This document shows positions 50,401-61,715 of a DNA stretch of 64,000 nt, one piece after another. Numbering within the stretch: position 1 is the stretch's first letter; each line of letters begins with the position of its first letter. The notes beneath the pieces were generated by a model. It made no database searches and was not told where the DNA came from. It worked only from the letters and a program-made list of their open reading frames with translations. The stretch covers positions 10,597,427 through 10,661,426 of the forward strand of contig NC_045147.1 in NCBI RefSeq assembly GCF_008831285.2. Reading direction: 5' to 3'. A program made the translations under genes and the position numbers. The DNA is from Nymphaea colorata. Taxonomy: Eukaryota; Streptophyta; Magnoliopsida; Nymphaeales; Nymphaeaceae.

Positions 50401-53400
50401 ATGTTCCTTCTGAATGTCAAGTTAATAAATCACATGTCAATCCCTCTTCTTACCTGCAGACCATTGGGATAAAATCTGAACCTGCTGATTCTTCAAAAGG
50501 TCCTTTGGTTGACAATCTGTATAGTGATGAAAACTTGGGCTTAAAGAAACTAGATAGCTTTGGGAGATGGATGAGCAGGGAAATTGGTGTGGACTGTGAT
50601 GAACCACTGACAGCTTCTGATTCTGGTAACTACTGGAGTACTCTTAATCCCCAGGTCAGTGACAAGGATGTTTCTAGCTTGTCAGGTCATATGCAATTGG
50701 ATGTTGATCCACTGGGCCCTTCTCTTTCCCAAGAACAGTTGTTCAGTATTATTGATTTTTCACCAGACTGGGCTTATTCAGGTGTTGAGACAAAGGTATG
50801 TAATAAAGTTTGTAACTTGGATGTGCATCTGTTATGATAGAGGAACTTTTGGCCTTTTACAATATGTGAATATGGTGTCTAGTGTCTACCAATTAGTTGT
50901 TTGCAACGTTCATCAAAAGCATAATCACCTGTGGCTGTCAGTCATGGTTTTTCCACGGTAGATCTAGCTTTTGTTATTCAGTAGGCACTAAGCATTGCAG
51001 CTACTCTTTTCAGTTTTTGTATTGACCTTACTGTTTATCTGGTCAGGTTCTGATCTCAGGGGTGTTTTTAGCAGACACAGAATATCGCAGGGCCGTTAAA
51101 TGGTGCTGTATGTTTGGTGAGCTTGAAGTTTCCGCTGAGATCTTAACAAACAATGTTCTTCGTTGTCAAGCCCCTGTTCATTCCCCGGGTAGAGTTCCAT
51201 TTTATATTACCTGCAGTAACAGGTTAGCGTGCAGTGAGGTTCGGGAGTTTGATTATCGGGAAAGACCTTCTGCTCTGTCGCTTCCTGTTGGATTGAAAGG
51301 AAATACTGAAGATGAAACTGTTCTTCAGGTTCGCCTTGCAAAGATGTTGGTCTTGGGCTCTGAAAAGAGGTGGCTTAGTTGCTCTCTTCAAAATTGTGAA
51401 AAATGTCACCTGAAAAAAGATATTCTTTCACTTAGAGGTGATGATACAAATGAGTGGGATGAGATTGAGAAGTCTGTAAAGCACATTGATGGAAACTATA
51501 GAAGTGCTAGGGAGCTTTTGATGCAGAAAATGCTCAAGGACAAGTTATATCAATGGCTTGTCTGTAAATCCCATGAAGAAGGAAAGGGACCAAATTTCCT
51601 GGATGATGAAGGGCAAGGTGTAATCCATTTGGCTGCTGCACTTGGCTATGAGTGGGCAATGGGGCCAATTGTTGCTGCTGGTGTCAGCCCAAGTTTTAGG
51701 GATGCACGTGGTAGGACGGGGCTTCATTGGGCTGCATATTTTGGCAGGTTAGTGGTTTTTCAATTGTCTAATTTTGGTCCATTCTGAGGACCCTTCTTTT
51801 TAGTAAATTGCATTTTTCTTTTTTTGACCTACAATATCTGGTAGTATTTTGGAACATGAGAAAATGCGAACAATGTCACTGAAAATTTGGAGGCCTGGGA
51901 AATTAATGTTGCTTTGTCTTTTCCTTTTAGTAGTTTGATGTCAATAGGATGAGATACCGTGCGAGTTGGGGGTGGTCATGAATAATGATGACATGAACAG
52001 GTTCCAACAGCAGAATGACTATTTGCAAATCTCCTACGTTGATTGATTTGACTAATTCAGCAAAGTTCACGTCTGATTCATTTGGATGGTTTCTTGTACA
52101 TGCCTGCTTCAGTTCACCACATTCTCACCATCCTTTCTTCCGATGCTTTTTTTTTTCCCTATCCTTAGTTCTTCGAAATTGTCGCTGATTTTCTCTTTAT
52201 TTTCTTAAAGTCTAACCAGTATGAATACAAGTTATCTGTTGAACAGTTCACAACAAACATGCAATCATGCTGCGGAAAAAAGAAAAAATGCATGTGATTC
52301 CTTTATAAAATGAAATCTCCTTTTTTTTGACATTATCAACGATTTCTTATGTCCATCCCCTTAATTTTGGGGTACTGGACTATTAATGCTTAAATTTGAA
52401 AAATGTTACTAATTAACTTTAAATTCTAATAAAATCTTTACTAAGTAGGCTATTATTTCTGCATTTTTAGTTGTTCTATCCTCCTATCCATCTGACCTCA
52501 TGGATGAGGTTGGATTTGTCCAAATTCATACAAGTGAGTCATCGAAATAATGTAAATATGATTTTGTGTTCCCCTATTTCTGAAGTTTATGGAGCATTAA
52601 TTTCGATATCTTTAAAATTTGATCTACACGTCCATTTTCAACAATCTTTTTTATCACTATAGATTTGGATGTTTTTTGAATCCCTGTTTGATTTCAAAAA
52701 CCAGCCTTAATCTGGATTCAATCTGGAATCTTCCTGTCCTATAGTACTTGCATATCTTATAAAGGTTTCAGAATCTCAGATATAATACAAAACATGAACT
52801 AGGGGTCTGAATATCTGCTTTCTTGGGGACAACTTTGCAGAAGTAATTACCATCTTATGTCACTTTCAACTAGAAACAGGAGCAGCTTTTTCTTCAGATC
52901 CAAGTGAAAGCTATCTGCTTTTTCTGTATGGTGGTCTGTTTCCAGGACACTGCTTGTTGTGGGTCGGTTAAGTATGCTATTGCTCAGTCTATAACTATAA
53001 CATACCCAATTCAACAAGTCTAATGAAGGATCACTGTGAGGTGGTCTGCCTGCCTTTATTAACAAAAAAAATCAGTATGTACACAAAAAGAATGCAGGCA
53101 TCATGACCAGAAAACCTCAAAACTGAGCAACCAGCTACAAAACACTGTCACTGCAAGCTCCATGACAGAAAACCGGCCATAGCAAATTCAGAACCACAAA
53201 CAAAACCAGATAAAAAGAGTCTCATGACCGGAAAAACAGAAAGATCAAGGGCTTCGGCATGGTCATCATACACGGCCCTGTCTCTATGCCGAATGAGGAG
53301 TTCGCTGACCTACGGAGAGATTCCTTCATTGGAGACCATCATGACATGCATTAAACATGTCAGGTGTTGCCATTTTTTTTGGCCATGCTCAGTTCCTGTT

Positions 53401-56400
53401 AAGAAAATTGGTGGGGCGCCTTCTCCAACCACCATTGTTGGTGGTGATTTTGAACTTGCTGTTACCTTGCTCTGCAGTCCTTGAAGCCCAGTCAAGCACT
53501 GAGAACTCGCAGATATCATTTCCGGCCACTGCAGCTTGGTGCCACTTGAAAAACTGCCTCCCGTTTCCTAGCATAAGAAAGCCCCCTACCCATCTCTTCC
53601 TATCTTTCATATATGTCACCTCAGTCAGTCTGTTGTCCTCCACCTGCAGGTCTCCCCTGTCGGTGACAATTACACCAGTATGCTGCCATATTTGCAACAT
53701 AGGTTGCTCCTCCTCCTTCCAACTGAGGGAACGATAGACTTCCTGGCAGCTTCTCCATATCATTTTCGGCATGGCATGACCAACAGCTTGAGTGTGGTCT
53801 CCATGCATAATCTGATTCCGGCACAGCCAGACTTTCCAAATCACCGAAGGAAAAGTGATTTTCCAGCAAATAGTAAGCCATTGCTGCTGGAACTTGGTCC
53901 AATAGTCACCTTATCTTTTTTCTTCTGTTTTAACCTGGTCAAAGGCCATGAACTGCTTTATCATGCCCTTGCCTCTGGTAATCCAGGTCATGTTTCCATA
54001 GAGAGAGAGAGGGAGAGACAGAGTTTTTCCTGAATGGATCTTGACAAAGGATGATAAGTTGAAGATCACAAAAGAATCCTTCTTTTATCCAGCTAGGCTG
54101 TATAGCTGCTGGCACACACGTCACAGTTTGTACGTGTGCATGTGCTGCACCTACTTTTTTATGGATTTTTCCTTGTATGTACATCCACACCTTTATTTGG
54201 CAGGCTCCACTGTTTTTTTCATTTAAGCAGTTTCTTTGACATTGTTCTCTGACATGCTTCATTAAGTGCCTTCCCCCCCCTCCCCTCTTCAAGCACTTCC
54301 TATAGATTTCTTTCATGTTTTGCAATATGGGGTCTTCCTATCTTTGGACGTCAGTGATTAGCAGTTTCATCTTTTGTTTGTTGCATGAGAAAGCACTGTT
54401 AAGATGTATTAGTAATAGGTTTATGCGTAGAAGCACTTTTCTTCATGCAGATTGAACCAGATCCATCAGGTGTAAAATTTGCTAATTCATTTTCCTTTAA
54501 ATGTTCAGAGAGGAAACAGTTGTTACACTAATACGGCTTGGTGCTGCTCCAGGCGCATTAGAAGATCCGACAGCAAAATTTCCTCAAGGGCAAACTGCTG
54601 CCGATTTGGCTTCTAGTAGAGGACATAAAGGCATAGCTGGTTATTTGGCAGAAGCAGATCTAACTAGTCACCTTTCATCAATCTCATTGAGGGAAAATTT
54701 AATGGATAACGTCTCTGCCACACTTGCAGTACAGAAGGCTTTTGAAACTGTTGAGAAGCAGAGGCTTCTCCATCCTCTTGATGGAGACATGAAAGATGAA
54801 TTATCTCTGAAGGAATCACTTGCTGCTGTTAGAAAGTCTGCTCAAGCAGCTGCTCGGATTCAAGCTGCCTTTAGAGTTCATTCTTTTCGACAGAGGCATT
54901 TGGCAGAGAGTAGTAGTGGATCCCTTGATAATCCACGTGACATACATAATCTGGTTAACGCAAAAATGTCACTTAGAAAGGGCCAGTCATCTAGCACTTT
55001 TGATGTTGCAGCAGTCAAGATCCAGCAAAAGTATCGTGGATGGAAGGCCCGCAAAGATTTTGTGAAGATTCGTGAGCGCATTGTGAAAATTCAGGTCCTT
55101 TGTTTCTGCTCTATTAAATGAGACTATAGATGATCTTTGGATGCATTTTTGTGTCTTTCTTGTTGAACTTGTTGTTTTGGCAGGTTATATTTCTCAAACA
55201 ATGGATCTTCTAAGTAACTGTTTTTGAACGTGAGACAGAAGGTCGTTAGAAAACCATTGTACAAACTAATTTTCTCTATACACAAACTGTGCCTTGCTTA
55301 GCAGTTACGGTTCCTTTTATTTTGCTGGTTGACATTTTGTTCCTGTTGAGAAAAGAAAAATTCAGCTTGAAATGTGTGCATCTGCACTATATGGGAAGGT
55401 ACAAAGTTTTTCCAATGTGAGGGCCCGTATGGGGCCAATGGCATTTTCTTGACTAGTTGGTTGCTTCAAATTTTAGGACACTGGTTGTGTGATCTGACCT
55501 CATTTTCTTACTTTTTCTCCAAGTTAATAGGAGAGAGGGTCAGGTTTTCACTGGTTCAACTTACAAACACGCGCTGCCATGAGAGCCATTCATCTGCTTG
55601 CTAGTTTACTCCGATCAGTACATTGACCTGGTCAGGGCCAGATGTATGATCCATGTTGCTGCATGAGGGCGATCCAATTAGGGATTGACCTTATTTCAAT
55701 TCATTTAATTAACTTCGTAACTCCTATTCCCCCTCACTTTCTTCCTTCCCTTTTTCTTATTTACTTTTTGTAATATACTTGCTTAAACCGCAACTCTCTT
55801 TTGCTCTGTGTTCCTGAATATTTTTTCAGTAGACGAAGATGTTATCACTTAGAAATTACTTGTCTCATATAAAACTAGACCTTTCCCTTTTATGTATTTA
55901 TCATGGCACTAGTTATCTTGACAAGGGGGCCAAAACCGCCAAAGTTGAACAATTAATTGGACCTGAATGGACCTCTTTTTCAAAAAACAAGAAAAGAACG
56001 TGATTCTTAGAGTCATCGTTCTCTTGGGGCATACTAAATGCATTTTTGCTTATGCTTCTAATTTCCTTTATTCTTGAAAATGCAGATTTTTTCTTTCCAA
56101 TGTATGGATCCTTTGTCAACTGCTACCTTTGCTGTTCAATTCGCTCAATGTATTTTCTGTTCTTTATTTTATCAACTTATTTTCATTTGGTTAATGATTT
56201 AGTTCTGTCTGAAATACATATTCGTTTTCTTTGGTAGTGTGATATTGTTTGTCATGAAAAGGTAAGCTGTAAGATGAATTTATATAACAAATGCATGTGT
56301 GTCTAGCGAAATTTCTCATGTGCCTTTGGCATTGAATAAAGATGTTTTCCCCTGTTCAGGCACATTTTAGAGGGCATCAAGTTCGCAAACAGTACAAGAA

Positions 56401-59380
56401 GGTGGTTTGGTCTGTGGGAATTGTGGAGAAAGCTATTTTACGTTGGAGACGGAAGGGGGTTGGATTGCGTGGATTTCGAGCAGATAGATCCATCCAAAAT
56501 GCAGAATCTGCTGGTGGAAAAAGTGACGAATATGAGTTCCTACGCGATGGTCGGAAGCAGAAAGTTGCTGGTGTAGAAAAGGCACTTGCCAGAGTGCAAT
56601 CTATGGTTCGTTACCCAGAAGCCCGTGATCAATACATGAGACTTGTGACGAATTTCCAGAAAGCAAAGGTGTGTCTCAGATGACTCCTGAACATGCCTCT
56701 TACCATCCTATAGGATCATCTTTTACCAAATGTCTTGCTTGAATGTTTTCCTGTGACTTGCCTCAGGAATGGGCCTGTGGCAGATTAAATGCTTGCCTAC
56801 TTTTTACTTTCTTAGTGGATGTTTTTTCTTGTAGTATATTTTTGTGGCAAGAAAAAAGGTGCAAATAAGGGTTTGTAGGCCTGAGCCACAAGCATGATAT
56901 AAGTGTGTTAATTTTTTTCAAGTTTAAACCAAGAGGTCTAGCGGCAAAGGTTCTAATGACTCAGCCACAGTATGTCAACAGGGCCATATAACTTACTAGT
57001 TCCTGAGTTAGAATATTGTCAAAGGTTTTCTAAAGCATTATCGTACACAAAGAACTTTTGGCTTTTTTGTTAGGATAAATTAAGTGTTTCTTACTGTCTT
57101 TAAACACAGAAATCTTGGTAGGCAACCCTCGTTATTGTTACTTCACAGCTTTTCCACTTTTAGGGAAAGAGGAATGAAGGATTTTGAATGCACAAAGAAT
57201 CAATCATGGAAAGGAAAGAGTACCAAGATGCTGTTAAGAAAGTGAGGAACATCTTAGCATGACTGATTGACTGACTGGTTGAAGTTCAACAAGGGTCTTA
57301 TCTTTGTTGCGAGTGGTTGTTGAGGTTCAACAGGAGGCTTATTTCATTGTGGGTGGTTAGCTAGGCAGAACAATCTTAATATGGCTCTTTGTGGTCCCCC
57401 ATTTTCGGTTAGAGAAAACAAAAATTCAGAAAGCCCTTCGGTTATGAAAGTTAACCTTTAGATGTGTTGAGGCTTCATTTTGAAATCTGATGTTTTAAAA
57501 CAAGGAGTCTTCCTTGGCTGTTACTACACGGAACTTGCACCAGAGTTCCTTCTAGGCGTTTATGATAAAACTGGACGATTTTATGAAGGGAAGAGCCTTT
57601 CTTTTTTTTTTTGGTGGGGGTGGTGGGGGTAGCAAAACTGAATTGGGTTATAGTTGATGCTGTCAGTCATCCACCTTTTCTGTTAGCAAGCCTCTTTGTT
57701 TGCAACCTTTAAACAACATCTATTGCTAGAAGATATGGGTTAATTTTTGCAGATTCCAGTCAAGTTCTAAGCTTCTATGATGATTCTATCTAACTGTTTG
57801 TTGCCATGGTTACTTATGCTTGTTATGGGCATTATAGGTTCATCAGGCTTCTAGTTTAGATTTTAGGGTTTTCAGGTTCATACAATTTATCTAACTATTA
57901 TTTTCCCCTTTCTTGTCTTTCTCCGATTCCTCTTACAGTCCTTGTAGGTCGGAAATTCTAGATTTTTTTGATGTGATAGAGTCCTTTTGGTGGAAAAGAC
58001 CTATGCAGGGTGGGGGTTCTGTTGTGAGTTGAAGAGCTCTTTAGGGGTTCTCAAAAACAGTTCAGCGAGGGTTGTGTAACTAGTAATATGCCACATGTAA
58101 AAGAAACTGAAAGATTAGGTGAGAATGAACTTGTTGTGGGATGTTATTCAGTTTGGTAAGTTCTTGTTCTTCGAGGGCTCCCCACATTGTATATATGCTA
58201 TACGCAGTGGGAAAAATTCACGTGTTGTCCTTAACATTTATGGTATCTTTACAAGTAATCATTACTTTCCAGGTGACCTGATACATTGGATATGACAAGT
58301 GATACAAGCAGTTTCTTGTCTCAAATTTGTTCATATTATATCGAGTTTGTCCCAGTTCGCTTCAACAAGCTGTAAGATTAACCATGTGGTGGCTTGGTAA
58401 GCTACTTGAACAGGTATTTTTATCAGACTTGGATTGGTTAGTCTCATTAATCAAATAAGCTGCTAATGAGCAGCATAGCTCATGTTGCTGTGAATCACCG
58501 AACCACTTGCTATGACACGTGTCACCACAAATAAGCTAACTTATTTTGTTATCTAGTTTCGTCTATAAGATGAAGTACTCATATACATTATGAGGTAAAG
58601 GAGATTTACAGTTTCAAGCTCAAGTTGATCTCATGTTAATTCAGTTGCTGAGTCAGACTTATAACCTTGCAAACTGAAGCTTGAGTTATGTTTTACAGGC
58701 CAACTTATTGTATAATTAAGTAGTTCATGAGCAGAAATAAGTCATTTGGTTCATGACAAAGATGAGTTTTTACTTTACATGAATTAATGAACACCACAAT
58801 CAAATCTTGTATAGTCCGTTGGACTTGTTTCCAAGTCACATGCACCCGGAAGACAAGTTGCTCGCCGGGAGGGTACTTAGATTGTGCACAATAGAGGGGA
58901 ATTATGGACGAATAGGATTTATGTTCTCTCTCTACTGTGTTCTTCTATGTTTCATCCTTAAGTGCACCCTTCTGTTGTTTGGTGCTTATTTCTACTCAAG
59001 ATGGCAAGCTAGCTGTTTCCAAAGTCTGCAGCCTTCAAGCTGTGTTTTGCATATTTTGACTGCCATTGTTTGATTTTTCTAAGAGCTCACTTTGTTTGGC
59101 TGGTGGAGCTGTAAATCTTCAAACGACTCTGTTCTACTTTGGATATAAAGCTTCATCTCAGTGGTGTGCTTTTTTTTCATGCTTCCTTCTTATAGTATTT
59201 GCAGTATGTGTTTGTTTTATGTCGGTTTGAGAAGACAAATGTTCAAATTTCTTACCTGTTGGTCTCTTAGTAGATGTGCGTTTTCTGCAGTTAATGGATG
59301 ATAAGGCTTCTGCAGCCGTAGTTTTGAGCTCAAAGGAAAATAAGGATGTACAGGCTACACATGCGCCAATGACAGAATAA
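30953..59380 (+). CDS. CAMTA: Calmodulin-binding transcription activator (CAMTA1/2/3 clade)
   Basis: Twelve exons join in phase: 30953-30992, 34975-35094, 37969-38084, 39103-39191, 42761-42806, 49073-49541, 49717-50003, 50292-50795, 51047-51747, 54509-55094, 56360-56668 and 59291-59380, giving 1118 aa. All introns are GT-AG. Domains: CG-1 DNA-binding (about 14-137, with [20 protein letters not shown] and [20 protein letters not shown]); a variable acidic/Ser-rich region (138-540); TIG/IPT fold (about 541-630); ankyrin repeats (about 720-840, [14 protein letters not shown] and [13 protein letters not shown]); IQ motifs (about 907-925, 958-975 and 984-998); and the CaM-binding segment (about 1002-1026, [19 protein letters not shown]). 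CAMTAs bind CGCG-type elements in the nucleus and couple calcium to cold and immune responses. The last exon (30 codons with stop, after a 2.6 kb intron) and the first exon (40 nt) are the least certain. Confidence 0.94.
31740..31880. repeat. Short imperfect tandem duplication in CAMTA intron 1
   Basis: Two adjacent units of roughly 65 bp share cttcccaacccattccta / cttcccactccattccta and cacaagtgttaacatgttca / cacaaatgttgacatattca. Confidence 0.7.
33834..34641. mobile_element. hAT-like element with CGTATCGTACGATACG palindromes, CAMTA intron 1
   Basis: The left end CAGTATGTTATCCGTATCG and the complemented right end CAATGTTATAAAAGGCG are imperfect inverted repeats. Subterminal regions (33840-34060 and 34550-34630) are packed with cgtatcgtacgatacg and related units. 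The family is shared with 39701-40427. The flanks match at only 4 of 8 positions, so the exact borders are uncertain. Confidence 0.65.
35531..35556. repeat. (GT)n microsatellite, CAMTA intron 2
   Basis: About thirteen GT units occur within the intron. Confidence 0.85.
38238..38319. repeat. Long (TA)n microsatellite, CAMTA intron 3
   Basis: After a short GT run, about 37 TA units run without interruption, roughly 160 nt downstream of exon 3. Such a tract is self-complementary and length-unstable. Confidence 0.95.
39701..40427. mobile_element. hAT element with CGTATCGTACGATACG palindromes and perfect 8-bp target duplication, CAMTA intron 4
   Basis: Termini CAATGTTGTAAAAAGCG and, on the complement, CAGTGTTGTACATATCG are inverted repeats. 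The flank ATAAGAAC occurs exactly on both sides (39693-39700 and 40428-40435). Subterminal palindromic units (gtatcgtacgatacg) lie mainly at the right end. No transposase is present, so it is non-autonomous. Confidence 0.9.
41570..41587 (+). repeat. Poly-G run of about 18 bases, CAMTA intron 4
   Basis: An unbroken run of G follows ttttttgttgtg. It could form a G-quadruplex in DNA or pre-mRNA, or be partly a sequencing artefact. Confidence 0.85.
43110..43660. repeat. Degenerate CCTAGGC-rich repeat, CAMTA intron 5
   Basis: Recurring gcctaggc-like motifs (ggtgggcctaggtgggctgg, ggtgcctaggctgcc, gttgcctaggcttgacg) over about 550 bp resemble subterminal arrays of non-autonomous DNA transposons. 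No terminal repeats were fixed. Confidence 0.4.
44270..44540 (-). pseudogene. Copia RNase H relic
   Basis: Minus-strand translation in two frames gives [12 protein letters not shown] and [17 protein letters not shown], matching the copia RNase H pattern D-x-R-x-S-T-T-G followed by S-W-x-S-K-K-Q. A frameshift then leads to [15 protein letters not shown] and YIASNHI. It cannot produce a functional domain. Confidence 0.75.
45310..45577 (-). mobile_element. tRNA-derived SINE, second copy, nested in the decayed copia
   Basis: On the minus strand the head reads GGGGCATAGCGCAACCAGG, followed by B-box-like GGTTCAAATCATGGG. The tail ends ctcctaagtaaacattac and a short A run (T run at 45319-45327 on the plus strand). 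Head, middle (accataggtc, agtaagc) and tail all match the SINE at 20285. Confidence 0.85.
45690..46030 (+). repeat. Imperfect tandem repeat inside the decayed copia
   Basis: Two segments about 215 bp apart share atgggtgg(c/g)tca, gcat(c/a)gtgggaggaa and gag(t/c)accatgc-like blocks. This creates a 118-codon open frame (45694-46047) that I do not regard as a gene. Confidence 0.55.
46270..46500 (-). pseudogene. Copia gag relic
   Basis: One frame reads [20 protein letters not shown], like copia gag N-L-x-Q-G-x-x-S-V-x-E-Y. After a frameshift the other frame continues [19 protein letters not shown]. It lies where gag should be relative to the primer-binding site. Confidence 0.7.
47159..47975. mobile_element. 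hAT-like element with CTCGAG arrays and perfect 8-bp duplication, inserted in the copia LTR
   Basis: Termini TAGGGCTGAACAC and, on the complement, TAGGGGTGAACAACGAGCC are inverted repeats. The flank CGGTTAGC is exact on both sides (47151-47158 and 47976-47983). Both ends carry ctcgagctcggctcg arrays like the element at 24761. The 450-bp centre (about 47330-47780) has a different composition, including a (GA)n run at 47420-47450, and could be captured sequence. Confidence 0.9.
53040..53930 (-). pseudogene. LINE-like retroelement fragment, CAMTA intron 9
   Basis: A 151-codon open frame (minus strand, 53844-53389, extendable to about 53920 without its ATG) carries [19 protein letters not shown], similar to the W-x-I-W-x-x-R-N signature near the end of plant LINE polyproteins. 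Downstream on the minus strand the sequence ends gtacatactgattttttttg then TTAATAAA at about 53050, like plant LINE 3' ends. The reverse transcriptase is missing, so this would be a 5'-truncated copy. The family call is tentative. Confidence 0.45.
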
Positions 59381-61715
59381 GCTCTAGCTAGTAGTAGCAA
59401 TATGGTGATGACTTTCCGCGGCTGCACGACATTTGGGTTGTGTTTTGTAAGTATGTCTGATCGGTCAAATTTAGGCACAAGCTTCTTGTGTATGGAAAGA
59501 AGATGGTTGTCTTTAGGTCAATAGTCAGCTTCTCTTGTTGTAAATTGGGCTTCGCTAATTGATTTACTGTTTTGGTGCCTTCAGTCTGAGTGGATAATGT
59601 TGTGTTACATAGCGGCAGGTGTCTGTAATCAACTTTACTTCACCTTGACATTGTTTCACATTCTTAACAAGCGGAAGTATGAAATATAATGAATATGCAA
59701 ACGTAGACTCTTTCTCCCGCGCGCGCTCTCTCTTTCTCCCTCCCTCCCTCTATCTCTCTCATGCACTCGGCGGCAAGGGTTAAAAGTTAAACTGGTTGTC
59801 ATTGGTTAGTTCAAAGCTAAGATGCTGAAATTCCTTTTTGCAGTTTGTCTTCTTGGCCTTGTCTCCTGGGTGAGGGCAGCACAGAACTGCTGGGCAAATG
59901 TGAATTTCTTTCGCTGCATGGTCCAAGTTGGGCTATTCTCCTGGGCTACTGCGAATGCTATTTCATTTCTCTGGTGGGTGACTTCTTCTTGCTTTCTTCG
60001 CTGGGGATCGGATTTCAATAAATCAAGCTTGTTGCTGCCCTAGAGTAGACAAAGGTCTACTAGATATGAACATGTAACCTTTTGTGAAGCTAAGAGGGCA
60101 ACTTGATGAGCATTAAGCCGTTGATCACTTATAAATCACTTCATTGAGTCGTGCACTATGATAGTCCTTATCGATCAATGGGCGTTAGATTTTGTAACCA
60201 GTACTAGCCTAGCAACGCAAATTATCTGTCATACACAAACCCCCTCCCGGATCTGTCTCTGTTGGAACCATAATGGAAACTGCGCTTGGATCAACCGCAG
60301 AATACAAATTGGTGCGTACCCTGTGCTTTCAATTTATAATTTACAAGGTGGAAATTTAAAAGCGTCGATAGGGCATTGCAAGCATGCAAAAATGTAGCAT
60401 GTTTCTTTTTCTTGGAGACGATTATATGCCCATATTTTTGGATTTTTATGGGTTAACATAAACCGAGCGGCACGCTTAGGTTCCGAGTAAAGTGAATGCA
60501 GTTCGCCACGTTCAAGGGGAACGTGGCTTTTAGGATGCCGAGGCACGCCAATTCCAAGTTGTCCATCGAAGAAGAAAAAGAGTTCCGATTCGGGTGCGTA
60601 GATCATGAGGAAGAGAGTGAGTGAAAGTCATGCTTCATGACTATTCTGATTGTGACAACAATTGATCCATCGACAGTAAAGGGTCAAACACGACCAAAAG
60701 AAAGAAGAAGAATGACCATATTACAGGAGGAGAACGAAAAAACCAAAAAAAACACCAACTAACCATGTACATTAATTGCAAAATAATCGAGGACAGCTGA
60801 TCCCCTTCTTTGTTCTCTGGATTATTCAAACCCAGGTCTTCAATGGTTGCTGCGTCGAAAGAGGAGACCAGACGTCTCTATGCTCGGGTACAAAGCACAT
60901 CACCTGGCAGAACACAGAGGAACTATGAACTAGAGATTCTCTCTTTTTTCCTTAAACCAAATAACTTTGGTTAGAACTAAAACCAGCTAATTGCTGGTGA
61001 GAGTTTACCAGATGGGAAGCATCGACAGCTCGATAGGAGGAATAGCATATGAAAAAGCAACCGATCAAGCACACAAAATAAAGATTGCTTTGAAGTAGTT
61101 CAAATACTCAATTTGTAAATCTGCTTTGAACGTGTTTCCCAAGAGAAATCTTACTCATCATCAAATGATATCGTGAAGAGTGGCTGAGGGTTTCCTCTTG
61201 AAATGAAACCCCTCTCCCCATTCCTTTGATGCCATCCCAATAGAAATTGTGTCGTTAATGTTGCATTTGATTACCGCAGATCTCAGATCACTTTGGATTT
61301 GAGTTCCCCAGTTTTCAAATTCAAACCCAAACCCCCCCAATCCGATTTCAAATCGGCACTTATACATTACAGTGTGGATTTGAAGTCCATGTTAGGGGTA
61401 GAAACTGAAATCCACAGTTCAACTATCACAGATTTTATATTCCCTCAGATTTGAGATCCAAGGGGAATCAAACGCACCCTAAGATGGAGTGGGGAGGGGA
61501 GAGCATTTTACACCCTCCATGCACACCTATAACCCATAACTAGTGCATGGCTGCTGGCTAGTGAAGCAATTCCAAAGGTAAGGCACAAGTTTTTATGGCA
61601 TCCAGTGCACATATGTGAAAACTGAAAACCCCTAAGATTAAATTGGTAATTTCACGTTTAGTGGAGGGGGGAATGGCAAACTCTCTGAATAAGAATATAC
61701 CTCTGGGTGGCTTTT
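59381..61715. other. Intergenic region between CAMTA and KIN-12 (tail to tail)
   Basis: The CAMTA 3' UTR occupies the left part, probably to about 59690. A CT-rich tract lies near 59728-59760. One MITE lies at 61259-61479. No gene is recognisable. A 73-codon frame at 59822 has a hydrophobic start but no other support. Confidence 0.6.
61259..61479. mobile_element. Tourist-like MITE, 221 bp
   Basis: The left end TGTTGCATTTGATTACC and the complemented right end GGGTGCGTTTGATTCCC are imperfect inverted repeats with TAA on both sides (61256-61258 and 61480-61482). The body has repeated ggatttgaa/aaatcc motifs like the element at 23238. Confidence 0.7.

Noticed and set aside
59822-60043. 73-codon open frame with a signal-peptide-like start (MLKFLFAVCLLGL)
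   Set aside because: One hydrophobic stretch by chance is likely; no homolog is recognised and nothing else supports transcription.
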